A DNA stretch of 64,000 nucleotides from Halomonas sp. JB37 (GCF_002332255.1 NZ_NRGW01000001.1:2294001-2358000), one strand, 5' to 3'. Positions 44,028-52,973 are shown, counted from the first letter of the stretch. The notes: generated by a model from the sequence alone, not told the origin. Made by a program: numbers and translations.

Positions 44028-45221
44028 TCACATGCCTAAAATAGTTTTAGCGACGATCGTTTTTTGTATTTCGTTGGCACCGCCATAAATCGATAGCTTG
44101 CGGCGATTAAAATACTGAGCGCTGCCAGCTGCACGTTGAGCTAAACCTTCATCCAGGCTGGCTTCGCCATGTAGAAACTCAGGGAAAAATGGCAGGGCGG
44201 CAGGGCCAAGTGCGCGGCGGGTTAGTTCGCTTAGCTCTTGGCGAAGCTCAGACCCGCGTACTTTTAACAGCGAGCTTTCCGCCCCGGGGGCACTGCCATT
44301 GCGGGCAGCGGCAATCACGCGCAGGTTAGTAACTTCAAGCGCCATGAGTTCAAGCTCGGCTTTTACGACCCGCTGGCGAAAGCTGGGTAGCGTCAGCAGC
44401 GGTTTACCACGGTGCTCAATACGACTAGCAAGTGATTTCAAATGGCGTAAGGCCTGCTTAGCGTGGCCAAGCCCTGCGATACCGGTGCGCTCATGAGTCA
44501 GTAGAAACTTGGCGCAGGTCCACCCTTGGCCTTCTTCACCCACGCGGTTTTCAACCGGTACGCGGACATTGTCTAAAAACACTTCATTCACTTCGTGGGC
44601 ACCGTCGAGCGTTATAATCGGACGCACGGAGATGCCTGGGGTTTGCATATCAATCAGCAGAAAGCTGATGCCCGCCTGCTTTTTAGCCGCCAAGTCAGTG
44701 CGCACTAAGCAGAACAGCATGTTGGCGTGCTGGCCCAGGGTGGTCCACGTTTTTTGGCCATTGACGATGTAGTGCTCGCCGTCGCGCACTGCGCGGGTCG
44801 TTAAACTCGCCAAATCAGAACCGGCGCCCGGCTCGGAATATCCCTGGCACCACCAGTCTTGATTGTTAAGAATGCGCGGCAAATAGTGCTGTTGCTGTTC
44901 AGCGGTACCGAATTTCATGATGACTGGCGCCACCATGTTAACTCCAAAGGGCACGACGGTAGGTGCATGAGCAGCGGCGCACTCTTCATCAAAAATATGC
45001 CGCTGAACCGGACCCCAGCCGGGGCCGCCGTGTTCTGTTGGCCAGTTCGATGCCAACCAGCCTTGTTCGCTGAGAATGTTTTGCCAGCGAAGATGATCAT
45101 CCGCACGCAGATAGCGTCCTAAGCGAACGCGTTCGCGGATATCGCCGGGTAATGAATCGCTAAGAAAGCGGCGCACCTCAGTACGAAAGACCTGTTCTTC
45201 AGGACTAAAGGTCAGATTCAT
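44028..45221 (-). CDS. Acyl-CoA dehydrogenase, large subunit type
   Basis: 397 residues (MNLTFSPEEQVFRTEVRRFL, YSEPGAGSDLASLTTRA, YIVNGQKTWTTLG). The usual C-terminal catalytic position reads YGGANEIQKT, with Gly in place of Glu. A glutamate at residue 244 in THERTGIAG sits where isovaleryl-CoA dehydrogenase and the large chains of heteromeric enzymes keep their base, so it is probably active. Its start overlaps the upstream crotonase stop by 4 bases. With the next gene it should form an alpha-beta dehydrogenase, PimC-PimD-like in arrangement. Confidence 0.88.
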   Translation of the reverse strand: MNLTFSPEEQVFRTEVRRFLSDSLPGDIRERVRLGRYLRADDHLRWQNILSEQGWLASNWPTEHGGPGWGPVQRHIFDEECAAAHAPTVVPFGVNMVAPVIMKFGTAEQQQHYLPRILNNQDWWCQGYSEPGAGSDLASLTTRAVRDGEHYIVNGQKTWTTLGQHANMLFCLVRTDLAAKKQAGISFLLIDMQTPGISVRPIITLDGAHEVNEVFLDNVRVPVENRVGEEGQGWTCAKFLLTHERTGIAGLGHAKQALRHLKSLASRIEHRGKPLLTLPSFRQRVVKAELELMALEVTNLRVIAAARNGSAPGAESSLLKVRGSELRQELSELTRRALGPAALPFFPEFLHGEASLDEGLAQRAAGSAQYFNRRKLSIYGGANEIQKTIVAKTILGM

Positions 45222-46669
45222 TTTTGTGCGTCCTTGGCCGCGGCTGCGAGCGTTGCTTGGCGATGTGGCCCGCCTAAGTGGCGTGGATAGCCCAGCGCTT
45301 CTACGGCCAGTAAATCGATATCGCTTTCGCGATAGCAGAAGCCCTGTTCAGCAATACTGATGCTGATTTTTTCAAGCGCTGACTGTTGCTCATCAGCTGA
45401 AACCTGCTGCATGGCATCGTGCATTGCATTAAGTAAGCTACGCTGCTGGCTTACCACCACGTTGATACGCAGTGCTTTCAAGGTAAGCGCTGCCTGCTGC
45501 TGGATCAGCGGCTCAGCGCTAATATTTGTCAGCTCAACGATGTCGCTGTTTGCAACGATGATCAGACTTAGCATTGCCGCACTACGCCCTGGTGTATCGA
45601 TCTCTTGCAGTGCAATAACGGGGATGCCGCCAGGTAAAGCGCTGCCGTCATCTGTTGGCGAATCCGGTGCCAATAAGCACAGCTCCGTTGTATCGGTGGG
45701 CTTATTTGTCAGGGTAATACCGGCTCGCTGAGCGACTTTTTTGAGTCTCTCAAACAGCGGATGCTCACCAAGGAGCGCCACGTTGTTATATCTGCTTACG
45801 TTAGCGGCGCTGTTTTTTTCAGCATCAGGCACTACGTGCGGGCTGCGCGCGGCAAAAAAGAGATGGATAAGCCCCGCGCGCTGGGGGGAGTCCATGCAGG
45901 CTAAAAATAGCTCTCGCTCACGGCGAAGCCCGGCTTGAAGCGACTGCGCCGTTACGCAGGCTTCAATCGCTTCAATAATGCGAAATGGCGAAAAAAGCGC
46001 TGGCGATGACTGAGTTAAATGCTCAAGCGTGGCGGCTATGGCTTGGGCATTAGCCGCAGGCGGGGGGAGCTCGCCGGTGATACGACATGCCTGCTCTGCG
46101 TTTAACACTTTTTTCGCCGCGGCTAATCCTGCTTCAAGTGGCGTTGGAGCATCGCTAATGGCATCAATAATACCCGCTTCAAGCGCTTCTTCAGCACCTA
46201 CAAAACGCCCGCTGGTGATCATTTCTAGTGCACGCTCGACACCCACCAAGCGAGGCAAACGCTGCGTGCCACCTGCGCCCGGAAGTAGGCCAAGCTTTAC
46301 CTCAGGTAGCCCCACACGCGTATCGGTTAGCGCGACTCGATAATGGCAACCAAGCGCAACTTCCAGGCCGCCGCCAAGCGCCGTACCGTGCAGAGAGGCA
46401 ATCAATGGTTTGGGGCAGGCTTCCAGCTGGGAAACAACATCGGGTAGTAGCGGTGCCTGGGGCGGTTTACCAAACTCGCGAATGTCCGCACCGGCGATAA
46501 ACGTACGGCCGTTGGCTAACAGCACCAGTGCGCTCGCGTGTGTATCGGCAATACCTTTTTCAAGCGCATTGATTAAGCCACTGCGCACCGCATGACCTAG
46601 GGCATTAACCGGCGGGCTGTCGATTTGGATAACGCCAATATCGCCGTGGCGCTGATAATGAACAGACAT
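45218..46669 (-). CDS. Enoyl-CoA hydratase with degenerate 3-hydroxyacyl-CoA dehydrogenase half
   Basis: 483 residues from the ATG at 46669 (GGGAGC upstream). Residues 1-190 form a complete crotonase domain with both hydratase glutamates, Glu103 (GGGLEVALGC) and Glu123 (GLPEVKLGLLPGAGG). After the FadB-like linker the protein should enter a Rossmann domain, but the region near 310 reads NVALLGEHPLFERLKK, without GxGxxG, and is far too short. The C terminus DIDLLAVEALGYPRHLGGP is still the end of a FadB-type C-terminal domain. So a bifunctional enzyme has apparently lost its dehydrogenase half while keeping an open reading frame. The dehydrogenase step could be met by the gene at 32878. Confidence 0.82.
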   Translation of the reverse strand: MSVHYQRHGDIGVIQIDSPPVNALGHAVRSGLINALEKGIADTHASALVLLANGRTFIAGADIREFGKPPQAPLLPDVVSQLEACPKPLIASLHGTALGGGLEVALGCHYRVALTDTRVGLPEVKLGLLPGAGGTQRLPRLVGVERALEMITSGRFVGAEEALEAGIIDAISDAPTPLEAGLAAAKKVLNAEQACRITGELPPPAANAQAIAATLEHLTQSSPALFSPFRIIEAIEACVTAQSLQAGLRRERELFLACMDSPQRAGLIHLFFAARSPHVVPDAEKNSAANVSRYNNVALLGEHPLFERLKKVAQRAGITLTNKPTDTTELCLLAPDSPTDDGSALPGGIPVIALQEIDTPGRSAAMLSLIIVANSDIVELTNISAEPLIQQQAALTLKALRINVVVSQQRSLLNAMHDAMQQVSADEQQSALEKISISIAEQGFCYRESDIDLLAVEALGYPRHLGGPHRQATLAAAAKDAQK

Positions 46670-46698
46670 GGTTGGCTCCCGTACTGTATTTGATGACA

Positions 46699-46716
46699 TG
46701 AATAATGATCTATTCA
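46699..46716. promoter_or_regulatory. Palindrome between TRAP permease and crotonase genes
   Basis: TGAATA-N6-TATTCA, 30 bases upstream of the crotonase start codon, in the 82-base gap after the TRAP permease. It could be a separate operator for an internal promoter of the degradation genes. Confidence 0.35.
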
Positions 46717-46751
46717 ATAGGGTCATTTAACGTATGTTGTCGATGCCAATA

Positions 46752-48761
46752 CTATATGGCAGGTGTGCTAAGTGACTGCTGATGGTGGCGCTGACTCAGC
46801 CGTGCCAGCAATACGCCGGGCACAAGAGCCGCTGCCGCCAGAGCAATTAGCTCCCACTGGCTAAGTGGCACCATTCCACCGCCGGGTAGCGCTAGTAGCA
46901 GGCCTGCGATTAATACCAGGCTGCGTATTATGATCTCCTGGAATGCGCCATAGCCCAGCCGACCAACGCCCATCAGATAGCCCTGCATCGCAGAGGCAAA
47001 TAAAATGATGCCAATCACCGCCTGCACAAATACCACCACAATCATGAGCGGTGCGCCCTGCATAATCAGCGCCGGGTTCAGCACGAACAGGAACGGGATA
47101 AAGTAAATCACGCTACCCAAACGCATTGCTTGAAGGCCAGTGGCCATCGGCCGTGCGCCGGCAACGGTGGCTGCAGCAAACGCGCCCAGCGCTACCGGCG
47201 GGGTGATAAAGCTCAGCATGCCCCAGTAAAGGATGAACATGTGAACGGCCATCGGATCCAGACCGCCGCCTTGGATCAAGGCAGGTGCCAGCGCTACCGC
47301 AAGGAAGATGTATGCAGCGGTCACCGTCATGCCAATACCGAGCACGAAGCTGGTCACTGCGCCCATGATTAACAGTAGTGGGACGCTGCCTCCGGCAATG
47401 TTGATAAAGTCGTTAGCAATCGTGCCTGAAAGGCCGGTCATCGAAAGCGCGCCGACCAGCATACCCACACCCGCTAAAATGGCGATTAGTTCGGCAAATA
47501 GCTTAGCGGCGGATGTCAGCGTGTCTGCTACGTCTTTCCAGCCCCAGCGGTTGTGCTTAGAGAGCTGATTGAGTACTAACAAAAGGGCCGTAGCGTAAAA
47601 CGGTGCGACGGCTTCGCGCTGCATAATCAGCAGCATCCATACCAGCAAGGCGAAGACGAAAATAAAGTACCAGCCTTCTTTCAGCGTTTGCTTAAGTGAG
47701 GGCAATTCTATGGCAGGCAGACCTTTAATATCGTGGCGCGCGGCGTAGGCATCGATTTGAATAAACAGGCCTAAAAAATAAAGCACCGAGGGTATTACCG
47801 CGGCTAGCGCAACGGCCGAATAGGGAATATCGAGAAACATGGCCATTACAAACGCGGTGGCGCCCATCACCGGGGGCATTAATACACCGCCCGTGGAGGC
47901 ACAGGCTTCGACGCCGCCTGCAAATGAGCGGCTCATACCAATGCGACGCATGGCGGGAATTGATAACACCCCGGTGGTAAGCACGTTGCTAATAACGCTA
48001 CCGCTCATAGAGCCCATCAGGCCGCTTGAGAAAATGGCGACTTTGGCCGGTCCGCCGCGCACGTGGCCGAGCAGGGCAAAGGCAAGGTTGATGAAAAACT
48101 TGCCGCCGCCACTTTTTTGTAACACCACGCCAAACACTAAAAAGCCAATCACCAAGCCTGCAAAGGCTTGAAGCGGTACACCCATGATGCTTTCGGTGCT
48201 CATGGTGTGATACATGGCCGTTTGTTCTAGCGTCGAGGGAAAGGCTTGAATGGGGCCGGGGACGATGTCGGCTACTAAGGGATAAAGTGAGAACACGCCG
48301 GCAATAATCGCGATCGGTAAACCACCCGCCCGGCGAGAGGCTTCAACGATTAATAGCCAGTAAGCGTAGCTTGCATAGATGGCCATATCAGGTGCGGCGA
48401 ATGCCCAGCCACGTTCTAAAATAGGCACCGCGTTATACACAAAGTAGCCGCCCACGATCAGCGTGCTTGCGCTTAAAAGATAGTCGTACCAGGGGATTGG
48501 CTGCTCTTGCTGGCTGCTGCGCATCGGCCAAAGTAAAAAGACCAGAGGAAGTAGTAGCGCAACAACAGCGTAATAGAATTGAGTTTCAAGACCGGTGATA
48601 AAGGTAAATAAGCCTAAGTTAAAAAGATAATCCAACGTCATCAGCATTAAAATGACGGTAACAGAGGCGGGAATCCACCGCAGCGCGGTGGGGAGCTGGC
48701 GAATTTGGCTGATCTTTTCTTTAACCTGCTGAGTATTCGCAGGTGCGGTATCTGTAGTCAT
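46752..48761 (-). CDS. TRAP transporter fused permease (4TM plus 12TM, TAXI-associated)
   Basis: Inner-membrane secondary transporter, 669 residues, about 16-18 helices: the small DctQ-like part at the N terminus is fused to the large DctM-like part. Motifs such as GGVLMPPVMGATAFVMAMF and SFITPPVALGAFAAATVAG are characteristic of fused TRAP permeases working with TAXI-type binding proteins. The binding protein is encoded 70 bases upstream. I chose the ATG at 48761; a longer in-frame start adds an Arg-rich segment that overlaps the binding-protein gene. Uptake is normally driven by a sodium gradient. Likely substrate: a carboxylic acid used by the genes downstream. Confidence 0.92.
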   Translation of the reverse strand: MTTDTAPANTQQVKEKISQIRQLPTALRWIPASVTVILMLMTLDYLFNLGLFTFITGLETQFYYAVVALLLPLVFLLWPMRSSQQEQPIPWYDYLLSASTLIVGGYFVYNAVPILERGWAFAAPDMAIYASYAYWLLIVEASRRAGGLPIAIIAGVFSLYPLVADIVPGPIQAFPSTLEQTAMYHTMSTESIMGVPLQAFAGLVIGFLVFGVVLQKSGGGKFFINLAFALLGHVRGGPAKVAIFSSGLMGSMSGSVISNVLTTGVLSIPAMRRIGMSRSFAGGVEACASTGGVLMPPVMGATAFVMAMFLDIPYSAVALAAVIPSVLYFLGLFIQIDAYAARHDIKGLPAIELPSLKQTLKEGWYFIFVFALLVWMLLIMQREAVAPFYATALLLVLNQLSKHNRWGWKDVADTLTSAAKLFAELIAILAGVGMLVGALSMTGLSGTIANDFINIAGGSVPLLLIMGAVTSFVLGIGMTVTAAYIFLAVALAPALIQGGGLDPMAVHMFILYWGMLSFITPPVALGAFAAATVAGARPMATGLQAMRLGSVIYFIPFLFVLNPALIMQGAPLMIVVVFVQAVIGIILFASAMQGYLMGVGRLGYGAFQEIIIRSLVLIAGLLLALPGGGMVPLSQWELIALAAAALVPGVLLARLSQRHHQQSLSTPAI

Positions 48762-48831
48762 GGCGAGGTATCTGTGGTTATGGAAAGATCCGTCGATCAG
48801 CAAAGGGCGGCCAGTGCCGCCCCGTGGCGTT

Positions 48832-49995
48832 TTACTCAAAGATTGGTTCGAAACCCGCATCGCTTAATGCGCTGGCGCGAGCTTGCATCCAATCAGCCGT
48901 AAACATATCAGCATCATCGCTGGGTGCATCTTCCATAAAGCTTTCCCAGGCCATTAATAGAACGTTTTGGCGCTCTACTAATTCGTCTTGATGGGCCTGC
49001 ATTTCATCCGTCCATACATCGATTTCTTTGTAATACTCCACCACGGCATCGTGGAACGGCACTACCCATTGAAGATCTTGCGACTCTAAGGCATAGCCCA
49101 AAGCGCCAGGCGCATTGTCTTTGTAGTCATCAAAATTTTCCTGAAGGGCCTTAATCAATCCATAGGCGACTTTGTCATCCAGGTCTTGATTGGCAACCAC
49201 GATTGGATAAGGGTAGCTTGCGCTGGGCAGCGGATTGTCGACGCTAATGTCGCCAGCGCCAGAGGTCACTTCATGAGGGCGAAAATAGGGTGCGACTTCT
49301 GCCATGCGCTCCCAGCCTGCTGAATCGTTGGGATCTAACACCGGCCAACTGATACCGCGGGGGCTGCTGGCAAGCTGCTGTGCTGGCGGCGTCACCGTGG
49401 TGGTAAATGAAGCGTCCACATCGCCGGCGATAATGCCGTCAAATGAGCGGCCGTAGCCTGGGTAGTCAACACGCTCGACGTCATCCCAGGTAAGACCACC
49501 GAAGGCCAAATAAGCTTCTGTGCCTTTATTTAAGGCGTCATCACCACGGATATAAGCGATGCGTTTACCTGCCAAATCAGCCGGCGTTTCGACGTCTAAA
49601 TCACCGGCGACCGCAAGGGAAAGCCCAAAAGACGCTGTTGAGGTAGTGATGATACGCAGCGGCTGAGGACCCCAATCGCGATCGGCAAACATCATCACGC
49701 CTTCAGCGCCGTAATAGCTGGCGATGCCACAGGCGCAAAGGTCAACGCGCCCCTGTTTAAGAGGTGTCATGCGTGATACGTCGTTATCACCAGGCAGGAT
49801 ACGTACCGAAGAGTCATATTTATTCTGCAGCATATTGCCGATAGCGACGGCTTGCGCGTAGCCGCTGGAATTGGTGCCATAGGCAGTCCAAGCCATGGTG
49901 CTGGGAAGCTCAACTTCACTGGCATGGCTTACCGCGGCACCCAGTAGTGATAAAGGTAATGCAGCGAGGAGTAGGCGATGAGCAAATGGATGCAT
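48832..49995 (-). CDS. TAXI-family TRAP transporter solute-binding protein
   Basis: Periplasmic binding protein, 387 residues, with a signal peptide (hydrophobic 7-24, cleavage probably after SHAS). The mature part has the TAXI hallmarks: AWTAYGTNSSGYAQAVAIGNML, GRVDLCACG, and DLAGKRIAYIRGDDALN. AAAGGAG precedes the ATG. It heads a six-gene minus-strand run (binding protein, permease, crotonase, two acyl-CoA dehydrogenases, crotonase). Two copies of GTGTTTTGCT lie upstream. Confidence 0.91.
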   Translation of the reverse strand: MHPFAHRLLLAALPLSLLGAAVSHASEVELPSTMAWTAYGTNSSGYAQAVAIGNMLQNKYDSSVRILPGDNDVSRMTPLKQGRVDLCACGIASYYGAEGVMMFADRDWGPQPLRIITTSTASFGLSLAVAGDLDVETPADLAGKRIAYIRGDDALNKGTEAYLAFGGLTWDDVERVDYPGYGRSFDGIIAGDVDASFTTTVTPPAQQLASSPRGISWPVLDPNDSAGWERMAEVAPYFRPHEVTSGAGDISVDNPLPSASYPYPIVVANQDLDDKVAYGLIKALQENFDDYKDNAPGALGYALESQDLQWVVPFHDAVVEYYKEIDVWTDEMQAHQDELVERQNVLLMAWESFMEDAPSDDADMFTADWMQARASALSDAGFEPIFE

Positions 49996-50050
49996 TGGAA
50001 TGCTCCTTTATTGTGTTGTGATGACGGCAGTGGTTACGTTTTGTTACTTT

Positions 50051-50085
50051 GTGTTTTGCTATGCGGTATTGTGTTTTGCTAAGTG
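50051..50085. promoter_or_regulatory. Direct repeats upstream of the TAXI operon, possible IclR half-sites
   Basis: GTGTTTTGCT occurs at 50051-50060 and 50071-50080, exactly 20 bases apart. Read on the minus strand the first gives GCATAGCAAAAC, which matches GCATAGCGAAAC in the palindrome at 34536 in 11 of 12 positions. A weaker third copy (CGTTTTGTTA) lies at 50037. Confidence 0.45.
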
Positions 50086-50164
50086 GTCGGCTGATAGTAG
50101 AGAAGCCGCTAGGCCGCTGTCAATGACGTTCTGGTGAACTGATCTAGCGCTTAACAGACAGATA

Positions 50165-50191
50165 TAAAAAAACCAGGCGATGGCCTGGTTT
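50165..50191 (-). terminator. Terminator after the SulP gene
   Basis: AAACCAGGC-GATG-GCCTGGTTT, with a run of eight A on the plus strand at 50165-50172, which is the T tract for the minus-strand message of the SulP gene. Confidence 0.9.
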
Positions 50192-50200
50192 CTGAATGAC

Positions 50201-50225
50201 ATAGCTTTCAATGAAATAGCTTTCA
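50201..50225. repeat. Short direct repeat after the SulP gene
   Basis: ATAGCTTTCA occurs twice, at 50201-50210 and 50216-50225, 15 bases apart. Meaning unknown. Confidence 0.4.
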
Positions 50226-50262
50226 GAGACGTGCTTTGAATAACGCTTTTGTTTTGGGAAAA

Positions 50263-51963
50263 TTAGGAGAATTCACGCCAGGCAGCGTAGGTGCTCAAAA
50301 AAACGCGGCCAGTAAGCGCCTCTAAAAAATCACTTTTTTTGAGCTGGTCCATGACAGGCCCTTTCACTTCAGATAAATGCAGTTTTACGTCAGAGTCTTT
50401 TAAGCGCGCGTTAATAGCGTCCAGGCTTTCTAGCGCCGACGCATCGATCAAATTAACCGCTGAACAGATCAATACCACGTGTTCAAGCTCAGGATGGCTA
50501 GCCACTAGGTTATAAACGGTATCTTCCAAATAGCGGGCATTGGCAAAATAAAGGCTCTCATCTATTCGCAGCAGGGCTGCATTGCTAGCTGTTTCTACAT
50601 CATGGCGTGCGGTATTTCTAAAGTGCTCGGTCCCCGGCACTCGGCCCACCAAAGCGCTGTGCGGGCGACTGGTACGATATAAAAACAGCGCGATTGAGAG
50701 CGTGACGCCACTAATGATGCCTGCTTCGACGCCTTCACCCAGCGTGAGCACAATGGTGACTGCCATGGCGGCAAAGTCGCTACGTGAGTAGCGCCAAGTC
50801 TGGCGCAGCATGGGGATATCGACGAGGGTTAAAATCGAGACGGTAATCGTCGCCGCCAGGGTCGCAATAGGTAAATGATAGAGCCAGCCGGTAAACGACA
50901 TCGTTACTAATGCAATGCCTAGCGCTGCAAAGGCGCCCGCTGCGGGTGTTTGCGCGCCTGCATCGTAGTTAATGACTGTTCGTGATAGGCCGCCGGTAAC
51001 CGGCATGCCGCTTGTAAAACCTGCAGCAAGATTGCAGGCACCTAAGCCGACTAACTCTTGGTTAGGTGAAATGCGCTGACGCCGCTTAGCCGCCAACATT
51101 TGCCCCATCGATACCGATTCAACAAAACCCACTAAGCTAATCAGCAGCGCTGGAATTAACAGCGACTGCCAAAGTGAATAGTCGCCCCAGGGGAAGCTAA
51201 GTGCGGGCAGCCCATTAGGAATATCGCCCACCACCGCCACGCCCGCGCCGGCTAATTGCCAGTGCCAGGTTATTAAGGTAGTAATCACTACTGCAAATAC
51301 CGGCCCAGCTTTGGCGCAAAGATCTGCCAGGAAAAGGGGGAAACCTACTTTATGTAGTGTGGCTTTACCGCGCAGACGCATCGTAATCAAAAAAATCAAG
51401 GTGCCACTACCAATCAGTAAGGTAGATAAATTGTAGGTGGCTAGGTTAGGTACTAACGTAAATAGGCGCTCAACCAGCGTGAAGCCGCTACTTTCAACAC
51501 CTAATAAGCTGCCCAGCTGGCTTACCGCAATCAAAATGCCGGAAGCGGTTAAAAAACCCGAAATGACCGGATGACTAAGAAAGTTACTGAAAAAGCCCAT
51601 CTTCAGCAGACCCATCACCATCAACATGCCGCCTGAGAGCAATGACAGTATCAGCGCTGCCTGTAAATACGTTTCCGTGCCCGTTGCCGCCACCGAAGAG
51701 AGTGCCGCACCGGTCATTAGCGCGATGATAGCAACCGGCCCAACCGCAAGCGTTTTGCTGGTACCAAATAGGGTATAGATGAGCTGCGGGAGAATACTGG
51801 CGTAAAGACCAACGACGGCAGGTAGCCCTGCTAATAGCGCATAGGCGAGCGATTGAGGAATGACCATCACGGTGACGATCAACCCCGCTAACACGTCGGC
51901 CCCCAGTAGTCGCTTATGATAATGAGGGAGCCACGTCAGAATGGGCAAATAGCGCTTTAGCAT
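50263..51963 (-). CDS. SulP-family anion transporter with STAS domain
   Basis: Inner-membrane anion carrier, 566 residues, with about 12-14 helices and a cytoplasmic C-terminal STAS domain (about 440-560, VVLICSAVNLIDASALESLDAI). N-terminal motifs ADVLAGLIVTVMVIPQSLAYALLAGLP match the SulP sulfate/bicarbonate family. It stands alone on the minus strand with its own terminator. The ion (sulfate, bicarbonate or another) cannot be told from sequence by eye. Confidence 0.9.
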   Translation of the reverse strand: MLKRYLPILTWLPHYHKRLLGADVLAGLIVTVMVIPQSLAYALLAGLPAVVGLYASILPQLIYTLFGTSKTLAVGPVAIIALMTGAALSSVAATGTETYLQAALILSLLSGGMLMVMGLLKMGFFSNFLSHPVISGFLTASGILIAVSQLGSLLGVESSGFTLVERLFTLVPNLATYNLSTLLIGSGTLIFLITMRLRGKATLHKVGFPLFLADLCAKAGPVFAVVITTLITWHWQLAGAGVAVVGDIPNGLPALSFPWGDYSLWQSLLIPALLISLVGFVESVSMGQMLAAKRRQRISPNQELVGLGACNLAAGFTSGMPVTGGLSRTVINYDAGAQTPAAGAFAALGIALVTMSFTGWLYHLPIATLAATITVSILTLVDIPMLRQTWRYSRSDFAAMAVTIVLTLGEGVEAGIISGVTLSIALFLYRTSRPHSALVGRVPGTEHFRNTARHDVETASNAALLRIDESLYFANARYLEDTVYNLVASHPELEHVVLICSAVNLIDASALESLDAINARLKDSDVKLHLSEVKGPVMDQLKKSDFLEALTGRVFLSTYAAWREFS

Positions 51964-52044
51964 GGATTCCAGGCGTTGTAGATGGGGCAGAAGATTAAGG
52001 GTAAGTGATATTTCATTTTGTTGCAGCGCTTATATGCAATGGTT

Positions 52045-52953
52045 TTAACTAGCAGCCATATTACCCGGGCGGGATTGCCATGCAGACCATGAATAAAGCG
52101 CGAGTCCTATCCAGATAAGCACAAAGGTCACAAGTTGGATAACGCCTAGGGGCTCACCGAATACGGTTAAGGCAATCAGAAATTGGATGCTGGGATTGAT
52201 ATACATTAGAAAGCCCAGCGTCGCCAAACGAAGCCGGCGTGCGGCGCCGGCAAAAGCCATTAAGGGAAGAGCGGTCAAAGCCCCGCTGGCAATGAGCAAG
52301 CTGGTAGATGAGGCATTTTGTAAAAAATGTGAGCTGCCGTTCCAGCTAAGCCACGTTAATGCGATAAGTGCCAGAGGGAAGAGCAGCAACGTCTCGACAA
52401 ACAGCCCCGATAAACCGTCCAGCGGCACCTGTTTGCGAAACAGCCCGTAGCTACCGAAACTGAGTGCCAGCATCAGGCTAATCCAAGGCAGTTCGCCAAT
52501 CACCATGAACTGCGTGGCAATCGCTGCACTGGCCAAGCCCAGCGCGACCAGCTGCAGTTTAGCCATCACTTCTCGCAGCACTAAAACACCTAGCGCAACG
52601 TTAACTAGAGGTGTCAGAAAGTAGCCCAAGCTTGCCTGCAGTACCTGCTTGGATTCCACTGCATATATATAAATTCCCCAGTTAAAGGCAATCAATAGCG
52701 CGCAGGCCAACACGCGGCCCAAGCGTTTAGGCTCGCTAAGCGCGGCGACAACCGGGGACCAGCGACGTAATACGGTGATGAGGCCGACTAAAAACAAGCA
52801 CGCCCAAATGATGCGATGAATTAATATTTCAAAGGCGGGAACACCGTCAAACAAGGCAAAAAATAATGGGAAACATCCCCACATTACATAGGCGGTGAGC
52901 CCAAACATAACGCCTTTGACTGCTTCAGGATCGCGTGTTGATGTGGGAAGCAT
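52045..52953 (-). CDS. rarD: RarD-type EamA transporter
   Basis: Inner-membrane DMT-superfamily protein, 302 residues, ten predicted helices in two EamA repeats. FGLTAYVMWGCFPLFFALF, HRIIWACLFLV and GYFLTPLVNVALGVLVLRE are RarD wording. The family is named for chloramphenicol sensitivity, but the true substrate is unknown. Divergent from the amidase at 53024. Confidence 0.87.
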   Translation of the reverse strand: MLPTSTRDPEAVKGVMFGLTAYVMWGCFPLFFALFDGVPAFEILIHRIIWACLFLVGLITVLRRWSPVVAALSEPKRLGRVLACALLIAFNWGIYIYAVESKQVLQASLGYFLTPLVNVALGVLVLREVMAKLQLVALGLASAAIATQFMVIGELPWISLMLALSFGSYGLFRKQVPLDGLSGLFVETLLLFPLALIALTWLSWNGSSHFLQNASSTSLLIASGALTALPLMAFAGAARRLRLATLGFLMYINPSIQFLIALTVFGEPLGVIQLVTFVLIWIGLALYSWSAWQSRPGNMAAS

Positions 52954-52973
52954 GGCAGCCTCATTATTTAAAG

